NCBI RefSeq assembly: GCF_016741855.1
Contig: NZ_JAERRH010000008.1
Location: forward strand, 186,001 to 250,000
Direction: 5' to 3'
DNA length: 64,000 bases
From: Streptomyces musisoli
GTDB lineage: Bacteria; Actinomycetota; Actinomycetes; Streptomycetales; Streptomycetaceae
This document shows positions 42,674-51,522 of this stretch, piece by piece. A model generated the notes under the pieces. It did not search any database. It was given only the letters and a program-made list of their open reading frames with translations, and was not told where the DNA came from. The stretch's first letter is position 1; the number at the start of each line of letters is the position of its first letter. A program made the position numbers and the translations under genes.

Positions 42674-44929
42674 TCAGGCCGCTATCGGCTGCCTGGTCTC
42701 CTTCGCCGGGGTGGCCGGGTCGGTGGCCGTGGGTACGGGGCTCTGCCCGCGCATCCCTTTGAGGAGCACCACCAGGGCCGTGGTGGCGCAGACGCCGGCC
42801 GCGATGGCGACAAGGTAGAGGAAGGGGTTGCCGATCAGCGGGACCACGAAGATGCCGCCGTGCGGGGCCCGCAGGGTGGCGCCGAAGGCCATCGACAGGG
42901 CGCCGGTGAGCGCGCCGCCCACCATGGAGGACGGGATGACCCGCAGCGGGTCGGCCGCCGCGAACGGGATCGCGCCCTCGGAGATGAAGGACGCGCCCAG
43001 GACCCAGGCGGCCTTGCCGTTCTCACGCTCGGCCGGGGTGAACAGCCTGCCGCGCACGGTGGTGGCCAGGGCCATCGCCAGCGGCGGGACCATGCCGGCC
43101 GCCATCACCGCGGCCATGATCTTCATGGCGGAGTCGCTGGGGTCGGAGACGGCGATGCCGGCGGTGGCGAAGGTGTAGGCGACCTTGTTGACCGGGCCGC
43201 CCAGGTCGAAGCACATCATCAGGCCGAGCAGGGCGCCCAGCAGGACGGCGTTGGCGCCGGTGAGGCCGCCCAGCCAGTCCGTGAGGCCCTTCTGGGCGGA
43301 GGCGATGGGCTTGCCGATCACGACGAGCATCAGGAAGCCGACGATCGCCGAGGAGATCAGCGGGATCACCACCACGGGCATGATGCCGCGCAGCGCCGGG
43401 GGTATCCGCACCCGCTGGACCGCCATCACCACGCCGCCGGCGATCAGACCGGCCGCCAGGCCGCCGAGGAAGCCCGCGTTGATGTCCAGGGCGATCGCGC
43501 CGCCCACGAAGCCGGGGACGAGGCCGGGCCGGTCGGCCATGCCGTAGGCGATGTAGCCGGCCAGGACCGGGACGAGGAACTTGAAGGCGACGCCGCCGAT
43601 CTGGAAGAGCAGGGCGCCCCAGCTGTCGGTCTGCGTCCACAGGAAGTGGTCCATGACCGACGGTGCCTTGTTGACCTGCCAGCCGCCGATCGCGAAGCCC
43701 AGGGCGATGAGCAGCCCGCCGGCGGCGACGAAGGGGACCATGTAGCTGACGCCGGACATCAGCCACTTGCGGAGCTTGGTGCCGTAGCCCTCGGTGGAGT
43801 CGCCAGCGCGCTCCACCGGCGTGCCGGCCGACGCGTGCGCCGGGGCGCTCACCTCGCCGCGCGCCGCCTTGTCCCGGACCTCCGCGATGAGTTCGGCGGG
43901 GCGGTTGATGCCCGCCTTCACGCCCACGTCGACGATCGGCTTGCCGGCGAAGCGGTCCTTGTCGCGCACGGCGACATCGTGGGCGAAGATCACGCCGTCC
44001 GCCGCCGCGATCACCGCCCGGTCCAGCCGGGTGAAGCCGGCCGAGCCCTGCGTCTCGACGACCAGTTCGACGCCCGCCTCGCGGCCTGCGCTCTCCAGGG
44101 ACTCGGCCGCCATGTAGGTGTGGGCGATGCCGGTCGGGCAGGACGTGACGGCGACGACACGGAAGGGGCGCCCGCCGGCGTCCTGAACGTCCGCGCGTGC
44201 GGCCCTCCCGTCCTCGGCGCCCGCGTCCTCGGCGCTCACCTCCTCGGCGCTCACGTCCTCTGCGCTCACGTCCTCTGCGGCCGCGACTTCAGCGTTCGCG
44301 TCCGGTGTGCGCGCCGTACTGCCCGCCGCGGCACCGGCGGAGGCCGCCACCGGCGCCGCGGCGGTGTCTTCGGAGGGGCCCGCGGCGCCCGCGGCGCCCT
44401 GAGCGGCGGCGGCTTCCGGCGCGCCCCCGGCGTCCGGGGCGCCGTCGGCGCCCGCGGCGGCGCTCCGCGCCTCCAGGTCCGACGGCGTCGCATCCCCCCG
44501 GATCAGCGCCGCGGCCGTCCCCGCGTCGCCCGCCGCCCGCAGCGCGGAGGTGAACTCGGCGTTCATCAGCTGACGGGCGAGGGAGGAGAGGATCGTCAGG
44601 TGGGCGTCGTCGGCGCCGGCGGGTGCCGCGATCAGGAAGATCAGATCGGCCGGGCCGTCCGCCGCGCCGAAGTCGATACCGGCGGCGCTGCGGCCGAAGG
44701 CGAGGGTCGGTTCGGTGACATGGGCGCTACGGCAGTGCGGGATGCCGATACCGCCGTCGAGGCCGGTCGGCATCTGTGCCTCGCGGGCGGCCACGTCGGC
44801 GAGGAAACCCTCCAGGTCGGTCACCCGGCCCTGGGCCACCATGCGCTCGGCGAGGGCACGGGCCGCCGCTTCCTTGGTGTCGGCGGACAGGTCGAGGTCG
44901 ACCAGATCCGCGGTGATCATGTCGCTCAT
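42674..44929 (-). CDS. fruA: Fructose-specific PTS permease EIIABC
   Basis: 751 residues. EIIA domain with phospho-His in GIGIPHCRSAHV, a ~130-residue Ala/Glu-rich linker, EIIB with phospho-Cys in VAVTSCPTGIAHTYMAAESLE, and a membrane EIIC domain (KWLMSGVSYMVPFVAAGGLLIALGFAIG to KGMRG). It imports fructose as fructose-1-phosphate. The linker includes five-residue SAEDV-like repeats from a 15-bp tandem array (about 44213-44285). ATG 44929 overlaps a 51-codon ORF that links it to fruK. Confidence 0.95.
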   Translation of the reverse strand: MSDMITADLVDLDLSADTKEAAARALAERMVAQGRVTDLEGFLADVAAREAQMPTGLDGGIGIPHCRSAHVTEPTLAFGRSAAGIDFGAADGPADLIFLIAAPAGADDAHLTILSSLARQLMNAEFTSALRAAGDAGTAAALIRGDATPSDLEARSAAAGADGAPDAGGAPEAAAAQGAAGAAGPSEDTAAAPVAASAGAAAGSTARTPDANAEVAAAEDVSAEDVSAEEVSAEDAGAEDGRAARADVQDAGGRPFRVVAVTSCPTGIAHTYMAAESLESAGREAGVELVVETQGSAGFTRLDRAVIAAADGVIFAHDVAVRDKDRFAGKPIVDVGVKAGINRPAELIAEVRDKAARGEVSAPAHASAGTPVERAGDSTEGYGTKLRKWLMSGVSYMVPFVAAGGLLIALGFAIGGWQVNKAPSVMDHFLWTQTDSWGALLFQIGGVAFKFLVPVLAGYIAYGMADRPGLVPGFVGGAIALDINAGFLGGLAAGLIAGGVVMAVQRVRIPPALRGIMPVVVIPLISSAIVGFLMLVVIGKPIASAQKGLTDWLGGLTGANAVLLGALLGLMMCFDLGGPVNKVAYTFATAGIAVSDPSDSAMKIMAAVMAAGMVPPLAMALATTVRGRLFTPAERENGKAAWVLGASFISEGAIPFAAADPLRVIPSSMVGGALTGALSMAFGATLRAPHGGIFVVPLIGNPFLYLVAIAAGVCATTALVVLLKGMRGQSPVPTATDPATPAKETRQPIAA

Positions 44930-45081
44930 CGCGGGCTCCTCTGCACGCGTACCGCCCGGGGAGCGGGGTGGGCGGGGGTGGGGACGGGGGTGTTGAGGGG
45001 AGCGGTGGGCCCTGGCGCGGCCGGGGTGGCCGCACCGTGCGCCGTGGGGGGAGGTGTGCCGGGTGCCGTGGGGGCCGTCAT
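44926..45081 (-). CDS. 51-residue Pro/Ala/Thr-rich ORF bridging fruK and fruA
   Basis: The ORF MTAPTAPGTPPPTAHGAA... PRAVRVQRSPR starts with ATG overlapping the fruK stop (ATGA, 45081-45078) and ends with TGA overlapping the fruA ATG (44929-44926). It fills the 148-bp gap exactly. There is no recognisable domain and it is very proline-rich. It may be a real small protein, or a leader that keeps ribosomes coupled from fruK to fruA. No separate ribosome site is seen before its ATG. Confidence 0.4.
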   Translation of the reverse strand: MTAPTAPGTPPPTAHGAATPAAPGPTAPLNTPVPTPAHPAPRAVRVQRSPR

Positions 45082-46025
45082 GGCGCCGGCTCCGTCAGTT
45101 CGCGGTCGAGGGGGATGTCCGTCGTGACGGTCACGGCCGTGGGGTTGAGATCGGCGGGGGTCGGCATCACGCTGCCGGGGAGCCGGACGGCGGCGGCGCC
45201 GTGGGCGACGGCGGAGGCGAGGGCCTTCGGACCGTTGCCGCCGGCGATGAGGAAACCGGCCAGGGAGGCGTCGCCGGCACCGACGTTGCTGCGGACGGCG
45301 GACACGCGCGCGCTGCCGAACCACGCGCCGGCGTCCGACACCAGCAGCTGGCCGTCGGCGCCCAGGCTCGCGAGCACGACGTGTGCGCCCATCGCGCGCA
45401 CCTCCTCGGCCGCCTTGAGGGCGTCGCCCACCGTCGCCAGGGGGCGCGCGACGGCTTCCGCGAGTTCCTCGGCGTTCGGCTTCACCACGTCGGGCCGCGC
45501 GCGGAGCGCCTCCAGGAGCGCAGGCCCCGAGGTGTCCAGTGCGATGCGTACGCCCTCGGCGTGCGCCCGGCTGACGACTTCGGCGTACCACGAGGGCGCG
45601 AGCCCCCGGGGCAGGCTGCCGCAGCACGCGATCCAGTCGGCGTCGCGCGACTGGTCACGGACCGCTTCCAGGAACAGTTCCTGTTCCTTCGCGGACAGTT
45701 CCGGGCCCGGGGCGTTGATCTTCGTGAGCACTCCGTCGGACTCCGCGAGCGCGATGTTGGAGCGGGTGGCTCCGGCCACCGGGACCGGTGCGACCTCGAT
45801 GCCCTGCGCGTCGAGCAGGTCGGCGACGACCGCTCCCGGCGCGCCGCCCAGCGGCAGGACGGCCACCGTGCGCCGGCCGGCGGCGGCGACGGCGCGGGAG
45901 AGGTTCACGCCCTTGCCGCCGGGGTCCACGCGTTCGCCGGTGGCGCGGATGACCTCGCCGCGTTCCAGGACGGGGACCTCGTAGGTGCGGTCGAGGGAGG
46001 GGTTGGGGGTGACGGTGAGGATCAT
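45078..46025 (-). CDS. fruK: 1-phosphofructokinase
   Basis: 315 residues, PfkB family. MILTVTPNPSLDRTYEV, GGKGVNLSRAVAAAGR, the Asn/Lys region VVKPNAEELAEAV, and the catalytic NVGAGDASLAGFLIA are intact. It phosphorylates fructose-1-phosphate to the 1,6-bisphosphate. ATG 46025 overlaps the fruR stop by four bases. Confidence 0.95.
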   Translation of the reverse strand: MILTVTPNPSLDRTYEVPVLERGEVIRATGERVDPGGKGVNLSRAVAAAGRRTVAVLPLGGAPGAVVADLLDAQGIEVAPVPVAGATRSNIALAESDGVLTKINAPGPELSAKEQELFLEAVRDQSRDADWIACCGSLPRGLAPSWYAEVVSRAHAEGVRIALDTSGPALLEALRARPDVVKPNAEELAEAVARPLATVGDALKAAEEVRAMGAHVVLASLGADGQLLVSDAGAWFGSARVSAVRSNVGAGDASLAGFLIAGGNGPKALASAVAHGAAAVRLPGSVMPTPADLNPTAVTVTTDIPLDRELTEPAP

Positions 46026-46783
46026 GCGCGCACCACTTCCGTGCCGCCGCGCTCGATGGCGGCGGCGTCGTCCGGGCTCAGCCCGCTGTCGGTGATCAGC
46101 AGGTCCACGTCGCCCAGGCCGCCGAAGCGGGCGAAGTGCTCCTGACCGTGCTTGGCGGAGTCGGCCAGCAGCACCACCCGGCGGGCGGCGGCGACCGCGA
46201 CCCGCTTGACCGCCGCCTCGGCGAGGTCGGGGGTGGTCAGACCGTGCTCGACGGAGAAGCCGTTGGCGGCGATGAAGAGGACGTCGGCACGGATCTCGCC
46301 GTACGCGCGAAGCGCCCAGGCGTCCACGGCAGCGCGCGTGCGGTGCCGTACCCGCCCCCCGATCAGGTGGAGCTGGATGCCCGGGTGATCGGCGAGGCGG
46401 GCGGCGATGGGCAGGCTGTGCGTGACGACGGTGAGGGATGCCTCCAGCGGGATGGCGGCGGCGAGGCGGGCCACCGTCGTACCGGCGTCGAGGATCACCG
46501 TGCCCTCTGTCGGCAGTTCGGCGAGGGCCGCCTTGGCGATGCGGTCCTTCTCGTCGGCGGCGGTCGACTCGCGCTCGGCGAGGTCCGGCTCGAAGTCGAG
46601 GCGGCCGACCGGGATGGCACCACCGTGCACCCGGCGGACGAGACCGGCACGGTCGAGGGCCTTCAGATCGCGGCGGATCGTCTCCGCCGTGACCTGGAAC
46701 TCCTCGGCCAGCGACAGCACGTCCACCCGGCCGCCGTCACGGGCGAGCCGGAGGATCTCCTGCTGCCGTTCCGGTGCGTACAT
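46022..46783 (-). CDS. fruR: DeoR-family regulator of the fructose operon
   Basis: 253 residues. DeoR HTH YAPERQQEILRLARDGGRVDVLSLAEEFQVTAETIRRDL near the start, then the sugar-phosphate sensor domain (ILDAGTTVARLAAAIP; ADVLFIAANGFSVEHGLTTPD; VVLLADSAKHGQEHFARFGGLGDVD). Fructose-1-phosphate is the usual effector. ATG 46783 with GGAGG upstream. First gene of fruR-fruK-fruA, so it probably controls its own operon. Confidence 0.93.
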   Translation of the reverse strand: MYAPERQQEILRLARDGGRVDVLSLAEEFQVTAETIRRDLKALDRAGLVRRVHGGAIPVGRLDFEPDLAERESTAADEKDRIAKAALAELPTEGTVILDAGTTVARLAAAIPLEASLTVVTHSLPIAARLADHPGIQLHLIGGRVRHRTRAAVDAWALRAYGEIRADVLFIAANGFSVEHGLTTPDLAEAAVKRVAVAAARRVVLLADSAKHGQEHFARFGGLGDVDLLITDSGLSPDDAAAIERGGTEVVRA

Positions 46784-46884
46784 GTCGGTCGCCTCCGCCT
46801 GATCCCGTGGGTCCCGCCGCCCGAATGCCCGATCGCTTCCGACGGATGCCCGAACGTGTGGCTTCACCCGCAGGCTACGCCCGG

Positions 46885-46946
46885 GTTTTTGGAAAGTAAA
46901 CAGATTCGGGCCCCTGGTCGGGCATGAACGGACTCATGAACGGACT
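46885..46946. promoter_or_regulatory. Low-GC fru promoter patch and 12-bp direct repeat
   Basis: GTTTTTGGAAAGTAAAC (46885-46901) is the only AT-rich stretch upstream of fruR and carries GTTT/AAAC inverted ends. CATGAACGGACT is directly repeated at 46923-46934 and 46935-46946. Either could be a FruR site; neither is proven. Confidence 0.35.
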
Positions 46947-47024
46947 TCCGGGACCCGCGTACCGCGCGGCCTCCGTGGCTTTGGGTGCGAGCGAGAACCG
47001 GCGCCTTCCGGGGCCGGACGGCAG

Positions 47025-47055
47025 CGAGCCCGGCACCCTTTCGGTGCCGGGCTCG
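47025..47055. terminator. Terminator after the DHA2 transporter gene
   Basis: CGAGCCCGGCACC (47025-47037), loop CTTTC, complement (47043-47055); just past the minus-strand stop at 47069. Confidence 0.85.
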
Positions 47056-47068
47056 ACGTCGCGTCCGG

Positions 47069-48679
47069 TCAGTGGACCGGTTCCGGCTCCTTCTCCACCG
47101 CCGGCGCCTCCTGCGCGGCAGCCTCCGCGTGCTGCGCCGAACGCTTCGGCAGGGCGGACATCAGCAGGAAGATCACGGCCATGATCCCGGCGACGTACCA
47201 CAGCGCGTGCTGGAAGGCGTGGACGAAGGCCGGTCCGACCTGCCCCAGGGTCAGCCGGTCACCGATCTGCCCGTAGAAGACCACCGACACCAGGCCAAGT
47301 CCGAGCGCGTTACCCATCTGCTGCACGGTGTTGATCAGCCCGGACGCGGAGCCGGCGTGCTCGCGCGGCACCTCGGAGAGCACCGCGTCGGTCAGCGGCG
47401 CGACGATCAGCCCCATGCCGAGACCCATCACGACCAGCGGCAGGGCCATCTGCCAGGAGGCGATGGCGAGGCCGTAGCGGTGGGCCTCCCACAGGTAGAG
47501 CAGCACACCGGCGCCCATCACCAGCGCGCCCGCCTGGAGCACCTTCCGGCCGAACCGCGGGACCAGCTGCTGCACCGACAGCCCGGCCGCCACGGACACC
47601 GCGATCGAGAACGGCACCCCGGTCAGTCCGGCCCGCAGCGGGCTCCAGCCCAGGCCGATCTGCATGTAGAGCGTCCAGACCAGGAAGAAGATGCCGAGCG
47701 CGACGCCGAAGACGGTCTGCACGGCGATGCCCGCGGCGAAGCTCTTCACCCGGAAGAGGGACAGCTCGACGAGCGGGGAACCGTCCCGGGCGGCCTTCCG
47801 TTTCTCGTACGACACCAGCGCCGCGAAGACCACGAGCGCGCCGCCCATGCACAGGTACCCCCACAGCGGCCAGCCCAGCTCGCGGCCGCGAGTGAGCGGG
47901 TAGAGCAGCATCAGCAGGCCCAGCGAGACCAGGGCGACGCCGACGAGGTCCAGCTTCAGCGCCTTGGGGGCCTTCGACTCGCTGATGAAGCGGCGGCCCA
48001 GGAACAGGGCCACGACACCGACAGGGAGGTTGATGAGGAAGATGGGGCGCCATTCGAGGCCGAACAGGTTCCACTCCGTCAGCAGGGCGCCGAGCAGCGG
48101 GCCGGAGACCGCGCCGAGACCGACGACCGCACCGAACAGGCCGAAGACCTTGCCGCGTTCATGGGCGGGGAAGGTGGCGTGCACGATCGACAGCACCTGC
48201 GGCACCATCAGCGCGGCCATACCGCCCTGAAGGATGCGGGAGGCGACCAGCATCTCCGGGTTCGCGGCGAAACCGCACAGGGCGGAGGCGATGGTGAAGC
48301 CGCCGACCCCGATGAGGAACAGCCGCTTGCGGCCGTGGATGTCACCGAGCCGCCCGCCGGTGATCAGACCGGCGGCGAAGGCGAGTGCGTAGCCGGCGGT
48401 TATCCACTGGATCTGGCTGACCGAGGCGTGGGCGCTCTGCTCGATGGACGGGATGGCGATGTTGACGATCGTGACGTCCACCAGGTCCATGAAGGCCGCG
48501 GCCATCACGATGGCCAGGGCCAGCCAGCGGGCCCGGTCGGGGGCCGGTTCGGAGTGAGCCGTCGCGGTGTCCGCGGTGGTCCGGCTGTCCTTCGGCTGTC
48601 GCTGGTCGCGGCCCTCGGCGGAGTCGGCCGTGATCATGGTCCCGCCCCCCTGGGCGGCGTTGCGGTCGTTCGGAGTCAT
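47069..48679 (-). CDS. MFS efflux transporter, DHA2 (14-helix) family
   Basis: 536 residues. Motif A in GGRLGDIHGRKRLFLIG, motif C-like GLGAVSGPLLGALL, and the helix-1 signature MDLVDVTIVNIAIPSI are those of EmrB/QacA drug pumps. A ~45-residue hydrophilic N-terminus precedes helix 1. Divergent from a WYL regulator with a 62-bp shared promoter space. Probably exports a drug or metabolite; the substrate is unknown. Confidence 0.9.
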   Translation of the reverse strand: MTPNDRNAAQGGGTMITADSAEGRDQRQPKDSRTTADTATAHSEPAPDRARWLALAIVMAAAFMDLVDVTIVNIAIPSIEQSAHASVSQIQWITAGYALAFAAGLITGGRLGDIHGRKRLFLIGVGGFTIASALCGFAANPEMLVASRILQGGMAALMVPQVLSIVHATFPAHERGKVFGLFGAVVGLGAVSGPLLGALLTEWNLFGLEWRPIFLINLPVGVVALFLGRRFISESKAPKALKLDLVGVALVSLGLLMLLYPLTRGRELGWPLWGYLCMGGALVVFAALVSYEKRKAARDGSPLVELSLFRVKSFAAGIAVQTVFGVALGIFFLVWTLYMQIGLGWSPLRAGLTGVPFSIAVSVAAGLSVQQLVPRFGRKVLQAGALVMGAGVLLYLWEAHRYGLAIASWQMALPLVVMGLGMGLIVAPLTDAVLSEVPREHAGSASGLINTVQQMGNALGLGLVSVVFYGQIGDRLTLGQVGPAFVHAFQHALWYVAGIMAVIFLLMSALPKRSAQHAEAAAQEAPAVEKEPEPVH

Positions 48680-48689
48680 GAGAGGAATC

Positions 48690-48719
48690 TAGGACCCCAT
48701 TAGGTCAGATCGTGTCCTA
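48690..48719. promoter_or_regulatory. Candidate operator in the MFS/WYL divergent promoter
   Basis: TAGGAC (48690-48695) and GTCCTA (48714-48719) form an inverted repeat across an 18-bp, low-GC spacer holding TTAGGTCAGAT. It is the only symmetric element in the 62-bp gap. Confidence 0.5.
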
Positions 48720-48741
48720 TTTCTCCGGCATCCTCGTACGC

Positions 48742-49815
48742 ATGACAATCGACACTCCGGCCCGGCTGCTCCAGCTGCTCTCGCTCCTCCAGACGCCCCG
48801 CGAGTGGCCCGGCGGTGAGCTGGCCGACCGGCTCGGCGTGTCCCGCCGGACCGTGCGGCGGGACGTCGACCGGCTGCGGGAACTGGGCTATCCGGTACAG
48901 GCCACGAAGGGCGCGGACGGCGGGTACCGGCTGGTCGCCGGCAAGGCGATGCCACCGCTGGTGCTGGACGACGAGGAGGCGGTCGCGATCGCGGTCGGGC
49001 TGCGGGCCGGTGCCGGGCACGCCGTGGAGGGGGTGGAAGAGGCGTCCGTGCGGGCCCTGGCCAAGCTGGAGCAGGTGCTGCCCTCGCGGCTGCGCCACCG
49101 GGTGTCCACGCTTCAGGCCGCCACCACGCCGCTGACCAGCGGGGACGGGCCGAGCATCGCACCGGAGACGCTGACCGTGATGGCGTCGACGGTGGCGGGG
49201 CGGGAGCGGCTGCGGTTCGCCTACCGCGACAAGGACGGCAGCGCGTCCCGGCGGCTGACCGAGCCGCACCGGCTGGTGTCGACGGGGCGGCGCTGGTACC
49301 TGGTCGCGTACGACCTCGACCGGGCGGACTGGCGCACCTTCCGGGTCGACCGGGTGAGCGAGCCGTTCGCGACCGGAGTCCGGTTCGCGCCACGGGAGTT
49401 GCCGACGGGAAGCGCCGCCGAGTACCTGCGGCAGTCGATCCACCGGCGGCAGGAGACGTACGCGTTCGAGGTGCGGTTCGCCGCGACGGCCGAACAGATC
49501 TCCACGCGGGTGCCGAGGACGGTCGGGGTGCCCGAGGACGACGGCGCGGGCGGCTGCGTCCTGCGGGGCACCACCGGCGACCCCATGGAGTGGCTGGCGG
49601 TACGGCTGGCGATGACGGGGTGCGAGTTCTCGGTCCAGGAGCCAGGGGAACTGGTCGAGTGCGTCGAGGAGTTGGGGGCCCGGTTGAGCAGGGCAGCCGC
49701 GGACAGCGGGGCGACCGCGCGTAAAGGGGTGGCCGCGCGTAAAGGGGTGGCCGCGGACAGCGGGTTGGCCGCGGATAGAGGGGTGGCGGCAGATAGAGAG
49801 GTGGCGGACGGATGA
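48742..49815 (+). CDS. YafY-type WYL-domain regulator
   Basis: 357 residues. DeoR-like HTH (RLLQLLSLLQTPREWPGGELADRLGVSRRTVRRDVDRL), a linker helix region, then the WYL domain (RLRFAYRDKDGSASRRLTEPHRLVSTGRRWYLVAYDLDR) and a WCX end (EWLAVRLAMTGCEFSVQEP). The last ~35 residues (ADSGATARKGVAARKGVAADSG...) are repeats translated from a minisatellite that continues past the stop. Divergent from the MFS pump, which it probably regulates. Confidence 0.9.
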   Translation: MTIDTPARLLQLLSLLQTPREWPGGELADRLGVSRRTVRRDVDRLRELGYPVQATKGADGGYRLVAGKAMPPLVLDDEEAVAIAVGLRAGAGHAVEGVEEASVRALAKLEQVLPSRLRHRVSTLQAATTPLTSGDGPSIAPETLTVMASTVAGRERLRFAYRDKDGSASRRLTEPHRLVSTGRRWYLVAYDLDRADWRTFRVDRVSEPFATGVRFAPRELPTGSAAEYLRQSIHRRQETYAFEVRFAATAEQISTRVPRTVGVPEDDGAGGCVLRGTTGDPMEWLAVRLAMTGCEFSVQEPGELVECVEELGARLSRAAADSGATARKGVAARKGVAADSGLAADRGVAADREVADG

Positions 49816-50010
49816 GGGGTGGCCGCGGACAGCGGGCCGGCCGCGGATAGAGAGGTGACCGCGAAATGGCGCCGGCCGCAGATAGAGAGGTGGCGGGCGG
49901 ATGAGGGGTGGGCGCGGACAGCGGGCCGGCCGCGGACAGAGGGGTGGCGGGCGGATAGAGAGGTGGCCGCGGACAGAGGGGTGGCCGCAGACAGAGGGCC
50001 GACCGCTCCG
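49694..50010. repeat. Minisatellite spanning the WYL 3' end and flanking DNA
   Basis: Many degenerate copies of an ~18-bp unit GTGGCCGCGGACAGAGGG (with GTAAA and GATAGAGA variants). The first third is translated as the WYL C-terminus and the rest is non-coding. No gene is seen from 49816 to 50207. Confidence 0.85.
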
Positions 50011-50207
50011 GCCGCGCAGGGCCGGGATCGCCTGGGCGTCAGGGGCGTAGGGACCAACTCGGTCCGCCTCAAGCCCTCGGCTCCGCCACCCGGACTGTCG
50101 CCCGATCACCACCCAAACTCCGCTCGTCACCGCCCGGTCCCGCGCCCCGACTCCCGGTCCCCGCGCGCGGGCTGCCTCACGGGCTCACGCCCGAACTCGC
50201 GTCCGGG

Positions 50208-51155
50208 CTACTGGCCGGGCTCCCACCCGGCCTCCCTCACGGACCTGGCCCACTCGAAGTCCCGCAGTGCACGCAGATTGCGCAGGGCCAGGGCCGCCGG
50301 GCCGTCGGGGCCGGTGGGCAGGGTCGTCGTGGCGGCCCAGGACTCCACGGCCACGCGCACGGCGGCACCCGCCACGGCCGCGGCGAAGCGGAGGTCCGGG
50401 GTGATCGCCGCCGCGCCCCCCTCTGGGCCGGCCGGACCCTCCACCCGCCCGGCCGGCTCCTCCCCTCGCCCGGCCGGACGCCCCTCCCTAGCGGCTGAAA
50501 TCCTCTCCCCCTCGGCCGAAGTCCTCTCCCCCTCCGCCGGAGTCCCTTCTCTCCCGGCCGGAGTCCTCTTCCTCCCGGCGGAACTGCTCTCCTCCCCGGC
50601 CGGACTGCTCTCCTCCCCGGCTGAAACCCTCTCCCTGTCGGCCGAGACCACCGCTCGCCCGGCCGGACCCCCCTCGCGGTCCGCCAGGATCTCCGCCAGG
50701 GCCCCCTCCGACGCCTGGCACACCTCGGCCCAGACCTTGCGCAGGGCAGGACTGGTGTCGGCCAGGCGGATCAGGGTGCGCAGCCATTCCCAGGACGCGG
50801 CCGAGACACCGAGGCCGGGGGTGAGCGTGTGGCGGACGGCGTGTTCCAGGGCCTTCGGAAGAGGCAGATCGGCCGGGGCCGTGCGGACCGCCTCGATCCA
50901 GCGCTGGGCGCCGGCCGCGTACAGAGGGGAGACCGCCTCCTCCTTGGTGGCGAAATAGCGGTAGAACGTGCGCGGTGCGATGCCCGCGGCCTGGGCGATG
51001 TCCTCGGCACGGGTCGCCCGCAGACCCTGCTGGACGAAGAGGGCCGCCGCCGCCCGGGCGATCTCCATCCGGGTCTCGGCCTTCCGGCGCTCGGTGAGGG
51101 AGACCGGCGCGGAGGTGGAAAACGGGTGGTGGGCGGCGCTGGGGGTGGTGCTCAT
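50208..51155 (-). CDS. TetR-family regulator with a repeat insert
   Basis: 315 residues, long for the family. HTH ALFVQQGLRATRAEDIAQAAGIAPRTFYRYFATKEEAV, a helical ligand domain, then residues 160-248 are a low-complexity Gly/Glu/Ser/Arg run (SAGEESSPAGEESSSAGRKR...). The fold resumes at AAITPDLRFAAAVAGAAVRVAVESWA. ATG 51155. The insert likely loops out of the C-terminal domain. It has no obvious partner gene. Confidence 0.85.
   Translation of the reverse strand: MSTTPSAAHHPFSTSAPVSLTERRKAETRMEIARAAAALFVQQGLRATRAEDIAQAAGIAPRTFYRYFATKEEAVSPLYAAGAQRWIEAVRTAPADLPLPKALEHAVRHTLTPGLGVSAASWEWLRTLIRLADTSPALRKVWAEVCQASEGALAEILADREGGPAGRAVVSADRERVSAGEESSPAGEESSSAGRKRTPAGREGTPAEGERTSAEGERISAAREGRPAGRGEEPAGRVEGPAGPEGGAAAITPDLRFAAAVAGAAVRVAVESWAATTTLPTGPDGPAALALRNLRALRDFEWARSVREAGWEPGQ
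50411..50678 (-). repeat. In-frame minisatellite in the TetR gene
   Basis: Imperfect 24-30-bp repeats rich in CTCCCCGGCCGGA/CTCTCCCCCTC code for the AGEESS/AEGERTS-like repeats of the TetR insert. Confidence 0.75.
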
Positions 51156-51270
51156 CTCGGCAGGCTATGCCCGTGTGGCAGAATCTGCCATCCGGCGGTC
51201 CACCCCGGGGTTCAGGTACGGGGTGGGCCGCCGCTCCAGCATGTGGGTGCCGCGGCGGGTCCGCATCCGC

Positions 51271-51420
51271 GTGGCCTGCATCCAACGCGGGTCCGCACCG
51301 CATGGTCTGCATCCACGCGGGTCCGCACCGCATGGCCCGCATCCACGCGGGTCCGCACCGCATGGCCCGCATCCACGCGGGTCCGCACCGCATGGCCCGC
51401 ATCCACGCGGGCGCGCATCA
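51271..51420. repeat. Five-copy 30-bp tandem array upstream of the TetR gene
   Basis: Exact 30-bp period: units at 51271, 51301, 51331, 51361 and 51391; the middle copies beginning CATGGCCCGCATCCACGCGG are identical. It lies about 120 bases upstream of the TetR start. Confidence 0.92.
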
Positions 51421-51483
51421 CACAGGTGGGCCTGATCTGTTCCCCGGCCCGGCGCAAGGCCACCTCTCGCCGCAAGAAGAAGC

Positions 51484-51522
51484 CGGACTCCGGCGCCTGG
51501 GGGGGATAGGCGCCGAAGTCCG
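51484..51522. terminator. Large hairpin downstream of the 30-bp array
   Basis: CGGACTCCGGCGCC (51484-51497) pairs with GGCGCCGAAGTCCG (51509-51522), one mismatch, loop containing a G run. It is terminator-like, but no clear gene ends here. Confidence 0.5.

Noticed and set aside
51271..51420. CRISPR array
   Set aside because: The 30-bp units are contiguous with no variable spacers and no cas genes nearby; it is a minisatellite.
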